DNA from: Trueperaceae bacterium
GTDB taxonomy: Bacteria > Deinococcota > Deinococci > Deinococcales > Trueperaceae
Assembly: GCA_020354625.1 (NCBI GenBank)
Contig: CP070651.1
Coordinates: forward strand, 3,616,006 to 3,648,851
DNA: 32,846 nucleotides
Reading direction: 5' to 3'
This document shows, one piece after another, positions 22,476 to 30,853 of the stretch. A program made the translations under genes and the position numbers. Positions within the stretch are counted from its first letter, which is position 1. Every line of letters starts with the position of its first letter. The notes beneath the pieces are model-generated. The model was not told the origin of the DNA. It ran no database searches and was given only the letters and a program-made list of their open reading frames with translations.

Positions 22476-23803
22476 ACCCTTGGTTGGGCATAACTCTGCT
22501 CGCAGGTACGCTGGCCGCGCTCATGGCGGGGCTTCACCTCTTTCAGCAGCGCATGCAGCCCCATCCGGAAGTCGTTCGCAAGCTGTTTCACGTCCTCATG
22601 GGCTTAGCTACACTCGCCCTCCCCTGGCTTTTCGATGCCGCCTGGCCGGTACTCTTTCTTTCCGGCTCGACCGTAGCACTGCTCGGCTTTGTGAAGCGCT
22701 CGCGGCTCAGGGGGGGGGTAGGCCAGATCCTCGATGGGGTGGAGCGAACCTCGCTGGGCGAGCTCTACTTCCCCGTAGCCGTTTCCGCCGTATTCGTGCT
22801 CTCGAAGGGGGATCCGATCCTCTTTTGCATCCCCATCTTGATCTTGACCCTCAGCGATGCTGGTGCAGCGCTCATCGGCATTCGCTACGGTTCGCTGCAC
22901 TACGGTGCAGCTGAGGAGACCAAGAGCATTGAGGGGTCGGTGGCTTTTTTCCTTACCACCTTCGTGAGCGTGATCGTGTCTCTGCTCCTTTTCACCGATA
23001 TCGGCCGTCCCGAAACGGTTCTGATCGCACTGCTGTTGGGGCTTCTCGCCATGATGCTCGAGGCGGTCGCCTGGAGCGGGCTCGACAACCTGTTCATCCC
23101 GCTGGGCGGTTTCTTGCTGCTCGAGACCTACCTGGGGATGAACCACACGGCGCTCTTGACCAACGCGCTCGTCGTCATCTTGCTCATGGGGTTCGTGGTC
23201 GTGTGGCGCCGGCGTACGCGCATGGATAGCGGTGCCATCATCGGTGCGGTCTTGACCGGCTATCTCATTTGGGCCACGGTCGGTTGGCTCTGGATGTTGG
23301 CACCGCTCATTTTGTTCGTCAGTTACAGCATGTTTTTGCCACCGAGCCGATCAGATGCGACGCATAAGCGGAGGTTGCAAACGGTTCAATCGGTAGCGAG
23401 CGCCACCACCCCCGGCCTCTTGTGGCTCCTGCTGGCAGAAACCGCCAATGAACCGGCCTTTTTATTCCCCTACACGCTCACCTTCGCCACCTACCTCGCG
23501 ATCATCGGCATCACCCGTGTTCGCTACCGTACCCAGCGCCCTGTGCGAAAGTACCTCGTCTTGGAGAGTATCTTCGTCGGTTGGGTCTTGCTCTTTGTGC
23601 CCTTTGTGGTGGTTTCCGGCCTAACGGTACGCTCGCTGTTGCTCGCCTCTGTTGCGATCCTCGTGGTCGTTGCCGCCTCTTGGGTTTTCTACTACGTTCA
23701 GCCGGGTCTCGATCGCCATTTAGGCGCCAAACGTTGGCTCTGGCAGAGTGGAATAGCCACCGTCATGTCTTCACTGGGCCTCATCCCGCTCTATCTGGTG
23801 TGA
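22472..23803 (+). CDS. Membrane prenol kinase (VTE5/dolichol-kinase-like) with C-terminal DUF92-like domain
   Basis: A 443-aa protein with about 13 membrane helices. The N-terminal half (1-220) resembles CTP-dependent polyprenol/phytol kinases: EVVRKLFHVLMGLATL, ILTLSDAGAALIGIRYG, then KSIEGSVAFF. The second half begins RTRMDSGAIIGAVLTGYLIWATVGW and continues with LFVSYSMFLPP and RRLQTVQSVASATTPG, which looks like DUF92/TMEM19. Plant VTE5 makes phytyl phosphate and VTE6, a DUF92 protein, makes phytyl diphosphate. One polypeptide might therefore turn a prenol into a prenyl diphosphate for the UbiA enzyme. The first half is confident; the DUF92 call is from memory of motifs. The GTG start overlaps the DUF3419 stop by 4 nt. 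Confidence 0.78.
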   Translation: MNPWLGITLLAGTLAALMAGLHLFQQRMQPHPEVVRKLFHVLMGLATLALPWLFDAAWPVLFLSGSTVALLGFVKRSRLRGGVGQILDGVERTSLGELYFPVAVSAVFVLSKGDPILFCIPILILTLSDAGAALIGIRYGSLHYGAAEETKSIEGSVAFFLTTFVSVIVSLLLFTDIGRPETVLIALLLGLLAMMLEAVAWSGLDNLFIPLGGFLLLETYLGMNHTALLTNALVVILLMGFVVVWRRRTRMDSGAIIGAVLTGYLIWATVGWLWMLAPLILFVSYSMFLPPSRSDATHKRRLQTVQSVASATTPGLLWLLLAETANEPAFLFPYTLTFATYLAIIGITRVRYRTQRPVRKYLVLESIFVGWVLLFVPFVVVSGLTVRSLLLASVAILVVVAASWVFYYVQPGLDRHLGAKRWLWQSGIATVMSSLGLIPLYLV

Positions 23804-23852
23804 CGTCGATCAGTCAGGGTCGGCCTCGTCAGACCTACATAGATCACACCAG
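23795..23852. other. 9-bp inverted repeat at the gap between the kinase and GNAT genes
   Basis: CTGGTGTGA (23795-23803, including the stop codon of the membrane kinase) is perfectly repeated in reverse as TCACACCAG at 23844-23852, with 40 nt between. The 88-bp gap is the only sizable break in the operon. The repeat may be an mRNA-processing stem, a weak terminator or a protein site. Confidence 0.45.
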
Positions 23853-23891
23853 TGTGTTCGAGAGATAACGATTCGTTCAACGGATCCATCG

Positions 23892-24908
23892 ATGGGAGTT
23901 CACGTAAACATGTTTGTAACCGCACGTAACAGCGAAAATCTGACCCCATTTGCCGGATCGGAGCTCTATAAAGAGTTTGCACCGGACACTTTGGAGGTAG
24001 AGCGCCCCGGCACCCATCAGATCCTTCTCGAGGACGAGCCTTCTGCCCGGTGCTCGCTCTGGTGGCGAGATGTGCCGAGTGACCCTCGGCTGGGGGCGAG
24101 CCGAGGTCAGAAACTCGGGGTGATCGGCCACTATGCAGCTCGCAACGCCAGGGCGGCGGAGCAGCTCCTGTTACACGCCTGTGGGATCCTAGCCGCCAAC
24201 GGATGCAAATTGGCGGTGGGACCGATGAACGGGAACACCTGGCGGCGCTACCGCTTTGTGACCGAACGGGGTGAGGAACCCCCCTTTTTTCTCGAGCCCG
24301 ATCACCCTGAGAGCTATCCGGAGCAGTGGAGGTCCGCCGGTTTTACCGCTTTGGCAACCTATAGCTCTTCCCTTCAGACCGATCTGGTTCAGGCGTCTGG
24401 CAGCCGTGAGAGAATCCTGGCCCGGATACGGCGTGCGGGCATTGTGCTGAGGCCGTTGAGAATGGAGGCTATCGAAGACGAACTCCGTGCAATCTACCGG
24501 GTAACCGTCGAGAGCTTCCGAAAGGCCTTTCTCTACACCCCCATTCCCGAGGCAGAGTTTGTCGAAATGTACCGTGCTGTGTTGCCGTACGTAAGGCCTG
24601 AGCTCTGCATCGTCGCTGAGGCGGATAGGTTGCTCGGGTACTCTTTTACACTCCCCGACGTGCGAAAGAAAGAGCGGGGTGAAACGGTCGACACCGTGAT
24701 TTTCAAGACCCTGGCCGTAGTGCCACAGGCTGCTGGCCGAGGTCTCGGTAGCGCCATGGTCGATCACACCCTCGAAGTCGCACACACGCTCGGTTTCAAG
24801 CGCGCTATTCACGCGCTTATGCATGAGGATAATGTCTCACAAACTATGAGTCGCCGCTACCGTTCAAAGCCGATCAGGCGCTATGCGCTGTTCGCAAAAC
24901 AGCTATGA
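23892..24908 (+). CDS. GNAT-fold acyltransferase
   Basis: A 338-aa protein with a C-terminal GNAT domain. The acetyl-CoA loop is VPQAAGRGLGSAMVDHTLE near 272-290, preceded by FKTLAV and followed by HALMHEDNVSQTMSRRY. The N-terminal half contains VGPMNGNTWRRYRFVTE, a block I associate with uncharacterised GNAT-like proteins in biosynthetic loci. Both a small acyl-CoA and an acyl-AMP from the next gene are conceivable donors. The start at 23892 has no strong ribosome-binding site; an ATG at 23910 is the alternative. The stop overlaps the ligase ATG as ATGA, so the two are probably made together. Confidence 0.82.
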   Translation: MGVHVNMFVTARNSENLTPFAGSELYKEFAPDTLEVERPGTHQILLEDEPSARCSLWWRDVPSDPRLGASRGQKLGVIGHYAARNARAAEQLLLHACGILAANGCKLAVGPMNGNTWRRYRFVTERGEEPPFFLEPDHPESYPEQWRSAGFTALATYSSSLQTDLVQASGSRERILARIRRAGIVLRPLRMEAIEDELRAIYRVTVESFRKAFLYTPIPEAEFVEMYRAVLPYVRPELCIVAEADRLLGYSFTLPDVRKKERGETVDTVIFKTLAVVPQAAGRGLGSAMVDHTLEVAHTLGFKRAIHALMHEDNVSQTMSRRYRSKPIRRYALFAKQL

Positions 24909-26479
24909 ACATCGCTCACCTGTTGCGGGAACAGGCCTTTGAAAGAGCCCAGGCCGTTGCGATCAAGGGGGGACGCCGCGCCAAGGGGCGTTCCATCACC
25001 TTCGCCGGGCTCGAAGAGAGCGTCGCGCGCGCCGTCACGCTACTCGCCGAGAGCGGTCTCAAAAAGGGCGACGCGGTGCTGGTCTTCGTGCCGCTTTCGA
25101 TCGAGCTCTATGTGGCGCTATCTGCACTTTTTCGCCTCGGTTTGATCGCCATGTTCGTCGATCCTTCGGCGGGGCGCGAGCGCCTCGAGCAGTGTTGCCG
25201 CCTCTACCCGCCCAAGGGGCTGATCGCAAGCAGCAAAGCCCATCTCCTACGGATCGTCTCGCCTGCTATGAGAGCTATCCCCGTCAAATTCGTGGTCTGG
25301 GGCCGCCTGCCGGGCGCCATCCCGTGGGCCCGGGCCGACCGGCTTCCACTCGAGAATGCCGTTGCAAGGTGTGGTGAGGAGCATCCGGCCCTGCTAACCT
25401 TCACCAGTGGCAGCACAGGTCTTCCCAAAGCTGCGGTACGAACGCACAGTTTTTTGTCGGCTCAGTATCGCGCTCTCGCCAAAAACCTCGAGCTTCGGGC
25501 GGGGGAGACCGACCTCACCACCCAACCGATCTTTGCGCTGGCCAACCTGGCATCGGGTTTAACGAGTCTCTTGCCCGATGCCGACTTGCGCCGCCCCGAC
25601 CGGATCGACGCCGAGGCTGTGGTTGCTCAGATCGAGCGTGAGCGCCTGGACCGGGTGTCGGCTTCACCGGCCTTTTTGGAGCGTGTCCTCGACTACGCCG
25701 AGTCTCGGCGGCTCCGTTTCCCCCGGCTGGGAAAGATACTTACCGGAGGGGCACCTGTGTTTCCCGGACTGCTCGAGCGGTTGCAGGCGCTTGCACCACG
25801 TGCCGACATCATCGCGGTCTACGGTTCGACCGAAGCTGAACCGATCGCTCACGTCTCCCTGAAAGAGATCAGTCCACGCGACAGAGAGGCGATGTGTCGG
25901 GGGCGAGGTTTGCTGGCAGGTCCGCCGATCCCGGATATCGAACTTCGGATCATCCGAGACTCTTGGGGTGAGGCGATTCCCCATCAAGGCGAAGCTCCGT
26001 TCGCCGAACGGTGTCTGCCCCAGGGACAGGTTGGTGAGATCGTGGTGAGCGGGAGGCACGTACTGCACGGGTACCTCCACGGCCGTGGCGACGAGGAGAA
26101 CAAATTCGATGTCGGGAAGACCCGCTGGCACCGGACCGGCGACGCCGGCTACCTCGACGAACGAGGCCGGCTATGGCTCTTGGGCCGTTGCAGTGCGCGG
26201 ATCGAGGACGAACACGGCACTCTCTATCCGTTCGCACTCGAATGCGCCGCCCATTCTCAGGCGACCCTCCACCGCGTTGCCGCCGTCCTCGATCGGGGCG
26301 TGCGGACGCTGGTGGTCGAGCCTAAAAAAGGCGTTCCGGTCGATACCGAAGGGCTGTTGAATGCTCTTGCCTGGGCCGAGTTGTCCGGTGTGCGCGTCAT
26401 CGATAGGATGCCTGTGGACAGGCGCCACAACGCCAAGGTCGACTACGCGGCGCTTCGCAGAGTTCTGTCCCAGAGGTGA
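24905..26479 (+). CDS. AMP-forming acyl-CoA ligase/OleC-like ANL enzyme
   Basis: A 524-aa adenylating enzyme. The ANL core motifs are present: LTFTSGSTGLPKAAVRTH (P-loop A3, near 166), VYGSTEAEPIAH (A5), HRTGDAGYLDERGRLWLLGR (A7/A8), and a C-terminal MPVDRRHNAKVDYAALR with the A10 lysine. The ending RHNAKVD is like that of OleC-type enzymes and related fatty-acid ligases. OleC closes beta-hydroxy acids to beta-lactones, while others activate fatty acids for transfer. It would activate an acid, perhaps for the GNAT-like protein encoded just upstream (4-nt overlap). It is the last gene of the operon, 79 bp from the convergent GH4 gene. Confidence 0.88.
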   Translation: MNIAHLLREQAFERAQAVAIKGGRRAKGRSITFAGLEESVARAVTLLAESGLKKGDAVLVFVPLSIELYVALSALFRLGLIAMFVDPSAGRERLEQCCRLYPPKGLIASSKAHLLRIVSPAMRAIPVKFVVWGRLPGAIPWARADRLPLENAVARCGEEHPALLTFTSGSTGLPKAAVRTHSFLSAQYRALAKNLELRAGETDLTTQPIFALANLASGLTSLLPDADLRRPDRIDAEAVVAQIERERLDRVSASPAFLERVLDYAESRRLRFPRLGKILTGGAPVFPGLLERLQALAPRADIIAVYGSTEAEPIAHVSLKEISPRDREAMCRGRGLLAGPPIPDIELRIIRDSWGEAIPHQGEAPFAERCLPQGQVGEIVVSGRHVLHGYLHGRGDEENKFDVGKTRWHRTGDAGYLDERGRLWLLGRCSARIEDEHGTLYPFALECAAHSQATLHRVAAVLDRGVRTLVVEPKKGVPVDTEGLLNALAWAELSGVRVIDRMPVDRRHNAKVDYAALRRVLSQR

Positions 26480-26558
26480 TCTCGGAGTCTATTTCCACCG
26501 AGCCTTCGGGGAATGGCTTTTGTGGTTTGGCTGTGCCGGATCGAAAGAAGCGAGAGCC

Positions 26559-27860
26559 TCAACGAAGCAGTCGCTCGGGGAGGTAGTCGCTTTGGGCAGC
26601 CGCCAATTCATCGTAGATCGCTTCGGCTTTGTCGAGAGAAAGCACCAAGGGATTTGCCGCCAGCGCGCATATGGCCTCTTTTCGGGTGCCGCACCAGGCG
26701 GCGTCTGCCGCCAATGACTGGTACTCCGCCAGCATCTTGATGAGACCGGCTACCGGTTTCGGCAACTGCCCCACGGCCAGGGGGGTGACCCCGCGGCGCT
26801 CGGTGTAGGCGGGGACTTCGACCACGCAATCGTCGGGTAGATCTTGAATGGCTCCCCGGTTGGGCAGATTGACCGGGAGCACCTCTTTGGTGTCGTTGAA
26901 GACAGCATCGATGAGGTCGAGGGCCAGCTCGAGCTCAAAGATGCCCCCACGGGAGCGCTTCGGATCGAGCCTCGGCAGCGCCTGTTGGGTTTGCTCGTGG
27001 TAGTGATCCCAATAGCCGGGCACACTCGCCATGATGTCCTGTGCGCGTGTGGTCGGCTTGTGGGCCAATTCTTCAAACACTTCGTCTTTGAAGAGATAGT
27101 ACTGGAAGTAGTCCGCAGGGGGGATGCTCTCCAGGGTGGCGGCGACTTGGAGGAGTCGTTTGGTGTGCGCATCGACCGAAGGGTCCTCTCGTTTCCGTTG
27201 GTAGGCGCTCTGCAAAAGAGGGATCAGGTCGTTCCCATCATGCTCATGCCTGATACTCCACGAGGCGTGGTTGAGACCGATGGTGGTTGCCTCGACCTTG
27301 TGCGGCTCGATGTCGGCGGCGAGGGCGATCTGCCGAGCAGAAGTGATCGGGCCTTCACACAGTGAGTAGATGGCGGCATCGGTGTGTCGGGTCACGGCCT
27401 GTGACACGATATTGATGGGGTTGGTGTAATTGAAGATGATCGCTTTGGGACTGACCTTGGCAAGGTCGCTGACGATCTCTTTCATGACCTGGATCGACCG
27501 GAGGGCCATGAAAAAGCCACCCGGTCCCTGGGTCTCTTGGCCGATGACGCCGTGTTTCAGGGGGATGCTTTCGTCGAGGTGGCGCATTTCGAACCCACCT
27601 GGCCGAAAGCTGGTGAGCACAGCGTCGCAATCTGTCAGTCCGGCGCGGCGATCGGTGGTGGTGGTGATCTTCATATCGACCCCTCTGGCCAGGGCCAGCT
27701 TTTCGCCGACGGTCTTGACGAGTTCGAGTCTTTTCTCGTCCAAATCGATCAGGACGAGCTCACTCCCTTGAAAGTTCTCTCCCTGCTCGAGTAGCGAAGC
27801 GACCGTCCCGGGGGCTCGAGTGCTTCCACCACCTACATATGCCAGTCGGATGCTTGCCAT
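26559..27860 (-). CDS. Glycoside hydrolase family 4 (6-phospho-beta-glucosidase-like)
   Basis: A 433-aa NAD- and metal-dependent GH4 enzyme. The Rossmann start reads MASIRLAYVGGGSTRAP. GH4 markers follow: RPGGFEMRHLDESIPLKHGVIGQETQGPGGFFMALRS, IIFNYTNPINIVSQAV, and the metal ligands Cys in SLCEGP (near 168) and His in GLNHASW (near 196). GH4 enzymes cleave by oxidation-elimination and act on alpha or beta, phosphorylated or free glycosides. The sequence looks closest to 6-phospho-beta-glucosidases, but no PTS gene is in the window. The ATG has GGGAGA upstream, and a good promoter lies at 27912-27940. It is divergent from the transporter gene. Confidence 0.9.
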   Translation of the reverse strand: MASIRLAYVGGGSTRAPGTVASLLEQGENFQGSELVLIDLDEKRLELVKTVGEKLALARGVDMKITTTTDRRAGLTDCDAVLTSFRPGGFEMRHLDESIPLKHGVIGQETQGPGGFFMALRSIQVMKEIVSDLAKVSPKAIIFNYTNPINIVSQAVTRHTDAAIYSLCEGPITSARQIALAADIEPHKVEATTIGLNHASWSIRHEHDGNDLIPLLQSAYQRKREDPSVDAHTKRLLQVAATLESIPPADYFQYYLFKDEVFEELAHKPTTRAQDIMASVPGYWDHYHEQTQQALPRLDPKRSRGGIFELELALDLIDAVFNDTKEVLPVNLPNRGAIQDLPDDCVVEVPAYTERRGVTPLAVGQLPKPVAGLIKMLAEYQSLAADAAWCGTRKEAICALAANPLVLSLDKAEAIYDELAAAQSDYLPERLLR

Positions 27861-27911
27861 GAGAGTCTCCCGGTATCGGAAATCTAGCCTGCTAACGTGG
27901 GCGGCCAGACC

Positions 27912-27940
27912 AGGGTATCAATCCCCTAGAGGCGTGTCAA
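27912..27940 (-). promoter_or_regulatory. Sigma70-type promoter of the GH4 gene
   Basis: On the minus strand a perfect -35 TTGACA (27940-27935), a 17-bp spacer and -10 TACCCT (27917-27912). The leader to the ATG at 27860 is about 45 nt. Confidence 0.6.
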
Positions 27941-27972
27941 TCGACCTTTCGTACGGGGTAGAACTCACCACT

Positions 27973-28001
27973 TTGACAACAAAAACGCGCCTTGCTATGC
28001 T
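27973..28001 (+). promoter_or_regulatory. Sigma70-type promoter toward the MFS gene
   Basis: A perfect -35 TTGACA (27973-27978), a 17-bp spacer and -10 TATGCT (27996-28001). It faces the transporter gene, which starts 183 bp downstream. Confidence 0.65.
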
Positions 28002-28184
28002 CGACTGTCTTTTTTTGTCGCCTGTCTGGTCTATCTAGTACCGACCAATGAAGCGATCTTTATCGAGAAAGGGAATGGAAACCCGAGATCGAAGCGGTTC
28101 TTCGAGTGATCCCGCCGACCATAACATGAGACTGCCACCGCCTTGTCGGCCATCTGTAGCCGTTGCTCAGAGTGAGAGATACCC

Positions 28185-29426
28185 GTGACCACTCAAGGTG
28201 TTGCACCATCACCAATACCTGTTTGGCGTGTCCTATTCCCTGTGTCACTCGGTACGAGTCTGTCTCTGCTCGGTGACGCAGGCCTCTACGTCATCTTGCC
28301 GATCAGCCTGGGTGTGGCTGGTGTGACCCTCGATCAGACAGGGATCTTGCTCTCGGCAAATCGGGTAGTTCGCCTGTTTTTCAACGGCCTGGGTGGGTTC
28401 GCTTTCGACCGTTTGCCGAGACGGCCTCTTTTTGTGATGTCACTTTTTTTGGCTGCCCTCTCGACTGCGCTCTACGCTTACACTTCGGGTTTTTGGTGGT
28501 TGCTCGTCGGACGCCTGCTCTGGGGTATTTCGTGGGTGGGTATCTGGATCGGTGGCAATACGATGATCATGGACGTGACCGAGCCGAGCGAGCGGGGGCG
28601 CTGGATTGGAACGTATCAGATGTCGTTCTTCTTCGGTGCCGCTGCCGGTGCCATGATGAGCGGGGCACTCAACGACTGGGTGGGGTACAGGGGCAGTATG
28701 TGGCTCGCAGCTGGCCTGACGTTGCTCGCTGCCGTGCTCGTCTCATTCATTCTGCCAGAAACGAAACCACGACGGTTGAGAGAGACGGATCGTACCACAA
28801 GGGAGGGTGCTGAAGATCCAAAGATCCGTTGGGGAGAACTGATCGCGTCCACCGCGCTTTTGGGTGTGTACCGTTTGGCGATTGCGGGGATTCTTACGGC
28901 TACCTTTAGTCTATTCCTCACCGTGCAGTTCGAAGATGGGCTTCGGTGGGGTTCTATTGAGATCGGTATAGCCACCCTTGCAGGGTTGGGTCTGGGAATG
29001 TCTACGCTGATCAGCCTATTCGCCTCACCGGTCGCCGGGCACCTCTCCGATCGCGCCAATAACCGCTGGTTTACAGCGTCCTCGTAGCTGGTAGCAGGTG
29101 TCTTCGGCTTCTTTCTTCTCACCTTGCGAACGCCTTTGAGCATCCTGCTCGCCTTGCCATTGATCGCAATCTCCTCGGGGGGGAATCAGAGTCTCGCCAC
29201 CACCATCATGGGGGACCTGGTCGTCAACAGACAGCGCGGTCGCGCTCTGGGTCTGCTCTACACCGTCGGAGATCTGACGAGTGCCGTTGGTCCCGTGCTC
29301 GCCTTTAGCTTCATGATTCCTCGTTGGGGTATCGTCAGTGTCTATCAGGTGAGCCTCGCGGCCTTGGTGTTGATGCTCGTCGCCGCGGCGTATTTTTCGT
29401 TCGCTGGGGTCTCGAGAAACCGCTAG
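28185..29426 (+). pseudogene. MFS transporter gene interrupted by an in-frame TAG
   Basis: From the GTG at 28185 the frame encodes a 12-helix major facilitator. N-terminal half: PVSLGTSLSLLGDAGLYVILPISLG, ANRVVRLFFNGLGGFAFDRLPRRPLF, GRWIGTYQMSFFFGAAAGA. Central loop: ETKPRRLRETDRTTREG. After residue 300 (RANNRWFTASS) a TAG at 29085-29087 stops it. The same frame then continues with perfect transporter sequence (LVAGVFGFFLLTL, SLATTIMGDLVVNRQRGRALGLLYTVGDL) to a TAG at 29424-29426. A single base change therefore truncates an otherwise undamaged gene of 413 codons. The mutation is recent, a strain polymorphism, or a sequencing error. The substrate is unknown. Confidence 0.82.
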
Positions 29427-29605
29427 CGAGCACATTATCCCGTACCCTCGCATCGGAATGGCTTCGAGAGCATTCTTCGGGGTCTATCAGAAGATCCGGT
29501 ACCGTCGATCCTTCGAGGTGTCTCGGGTGGGACTGCTCGGTAGTTGTGTAAATTCACAGTCTAGGTAAGCGTTTTGTAAGAAGAGGACTGCTAGCTTGCC
29601 GGGAG

Positions 29606-30706
29606 ATGGATTTTGTCGACTGGCTCACCGAGATCATCCGGCATGGGGCCTCGGATATCCATTTGCATGCCGGCTTGAGGCCGATGATGCGGCTCAACGG
29701 GAAACTGATGCCTGTGATGAAGACGCCGCTTACACCGGAGTTCACCGAGTCGCTTTCGGACATCTTGTGTGATGAGCGAACCCGTGCCATCTTCGAGGAA
29801 AAAAAGCAGGCCGACCTCGCCTATAGCATCCCCGGCGTAGCTCGCCTCCGGGTGAATATTTTTCGGCAGCGTGGCAGTGTCAGCGCTGTTCTCCGTGTGA
29901 TCAACACCAACGAATCTCAACTAGAAATCGTCAATTTGCCCAAGGAGATCCTCGATTACTTTCGGAATCAGGAAAAGGGTCTCATTCTGGTAACCGGTCC
30001 GACAGGTTCCGGAAAATCGACGACCTTGGCGCGCATCGTCAACGAGATCAACCAGACCCATCAAAAGATGATCGTTACCATCGAGGATCCCATCGAATAC
30101 TTGCACCAATCCCGAGAGTCAGCGGTGATCCAGCGCGAGATCGGCGCAGATGCCCCGAGCTTTTCTGAAGCGCTCACGGCGGCCTTGCGCCAGGACCCCG
30201 AAGTGATCATGATCGGGGAGATTCGTGACCGCGGGACCGCCGAAGCGGCTCTTAGCGCTGCTCAAACGGGTCACTTGGTTCTTAGCACGCTGCATACCCT
30301 CGATACCGTTCGCACCATCAACCGAATGATCGAGCTTTTCCCACCAAATGAGCGCGACACCGTTCGGATTCTCTTTGCAGAGTCGTTGGTGGGGATCGTA
30401 TCCCAGAGGTTGCTCCCAAGTGCGGACGGACAGGGGCGAATCGCCGCCATGGAGATCCTCAAGGGCACACTCAGGATCAGGGAACTTGTGAAGGATGAAA
30501 ACCGAACCTACGAGATCTATGAGGCGCTCAAGGACTCTAGATTCGACGGCATGCAGACATTTGATGATGCGCTCGCAGAACTGTATGCCGAAGATCTTAT
30601 TACCTTCGAGACAGGGTTGATCGCCGCAACGAGTCCTCAACACTTCAAGATGGCGGCTACCCAGATCGATGTAGAGCGAGGCCGCGAGGCTCCATCGCCT
30701 GTTTGA
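29606..30706 (+). CDS. pilT: PilT-type twitching-motility ATPase
   Basis: A 366-aa hexameric ATPase that drives type IV pilus retraction from the cytoplasmic base. Visible are the N-terminal PAS-like region (ASDIHLHAGLRPMMRLNGKL), Walker A GPTGSGKSTT near 132-141, the Asp box VTIEDPIEY, Walker B DPEVIMIGEIRD, and the His box TGHLVLSTLHT. The AIRNLIRE-like signature of PilT appears as LRIRELVKDENRTYEIYEAL. This could also be a PilU-like paralogue. The ATG at 29606 directly follows GGGAG, so the ribosome-binding site is poorly spaced. No other pilus gene is adjacent. Confidence 0.92.
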   Translation: MDFVDWLTEIIRHGASDIHLHAGLRPMMRLNGKLMPVMKTPLTPEFTESLSDILCDERTRAIFEEKKQADLAYSIPGVARLRVNIFRQRGSVSAVLRVINTNESQLEIVNLPKEILDYFRNQEKGLILVTGPTGSGKSTTLARIVNEINQTHQKMIVTIEDPIEYLHQSRESAVIQREIGADAPSFSEALTAALRQDPEVIMIGEIRDRGTAEAALSAAQTGHLVLSTLHTLDTVRTINRMIELFPPNERDTVRILFAESLVGIVSQRLLPSADGQGRIAAMEILKGTLRIRELVKDENRTYEIYEALKDSRFDGMQTFDDALAELYAEDLITFETGLIAATSPQHFKMAATQIDVERGREAPSPV

Positions 30707-30853
30707 TACCCTATCACCGTTTTCAACTAGCTGGCTGATCGACGTCTTGTCTACGAGATGAGGCGTGTGTACACTCTGTCCGCTGAGTTCTGTAATTCTT
30801 GCCTGCTGTGGAGAGTTCTCGGCGGACAGAGGGTTGGGTCACACAACCGAGAT
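30707..30853. other. Convergent intergenic region with a long inverted repeat
   Basis: This 147-bp gap between convergent genes carries a 14-bp inverted repeat (30774-30787 with 30818-30831, one wobble pair, 30-nt loop). Touching its left side is a GTGTACAC palindrome at 30767-30774 like the one in front of the antitoxin gene. The repeat may act as a two-way terminator. Confidence 0.6.

Larger units (their letters stand above)
27861..28184. other. Divergent promoter region between GH4 and the MFS gene
   Basis: A 324-bp region without a gene. It holds one sigma70-like promoter in each direction (27912-27940 minus and 27973-28001 plus). Downstream of the plus promoter lies a leader of about 175 nt that contains a T7 run (28012-28018) and a 6-bp inverted repeat, CGATCT/AGATCG. 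No uORF or riboswitch was recognised. Confidence 0.6.

Noticed and set aside
26480-26558. Terminator between the acyl ligase and the GH4 gene
   Set aside because: Only 4-5-bp stems (CTCGG/CCGAG and AGCC/GGCT followed by TTTTG) can be drawn; not strong enough to call.
29085-29087. Amber recoding or selenocysteine/pyrrolysine-type readthrough in the MFS gene
   Set aside because: TAG ends several intact genes in this window, and no recoding element is visible near the codon.
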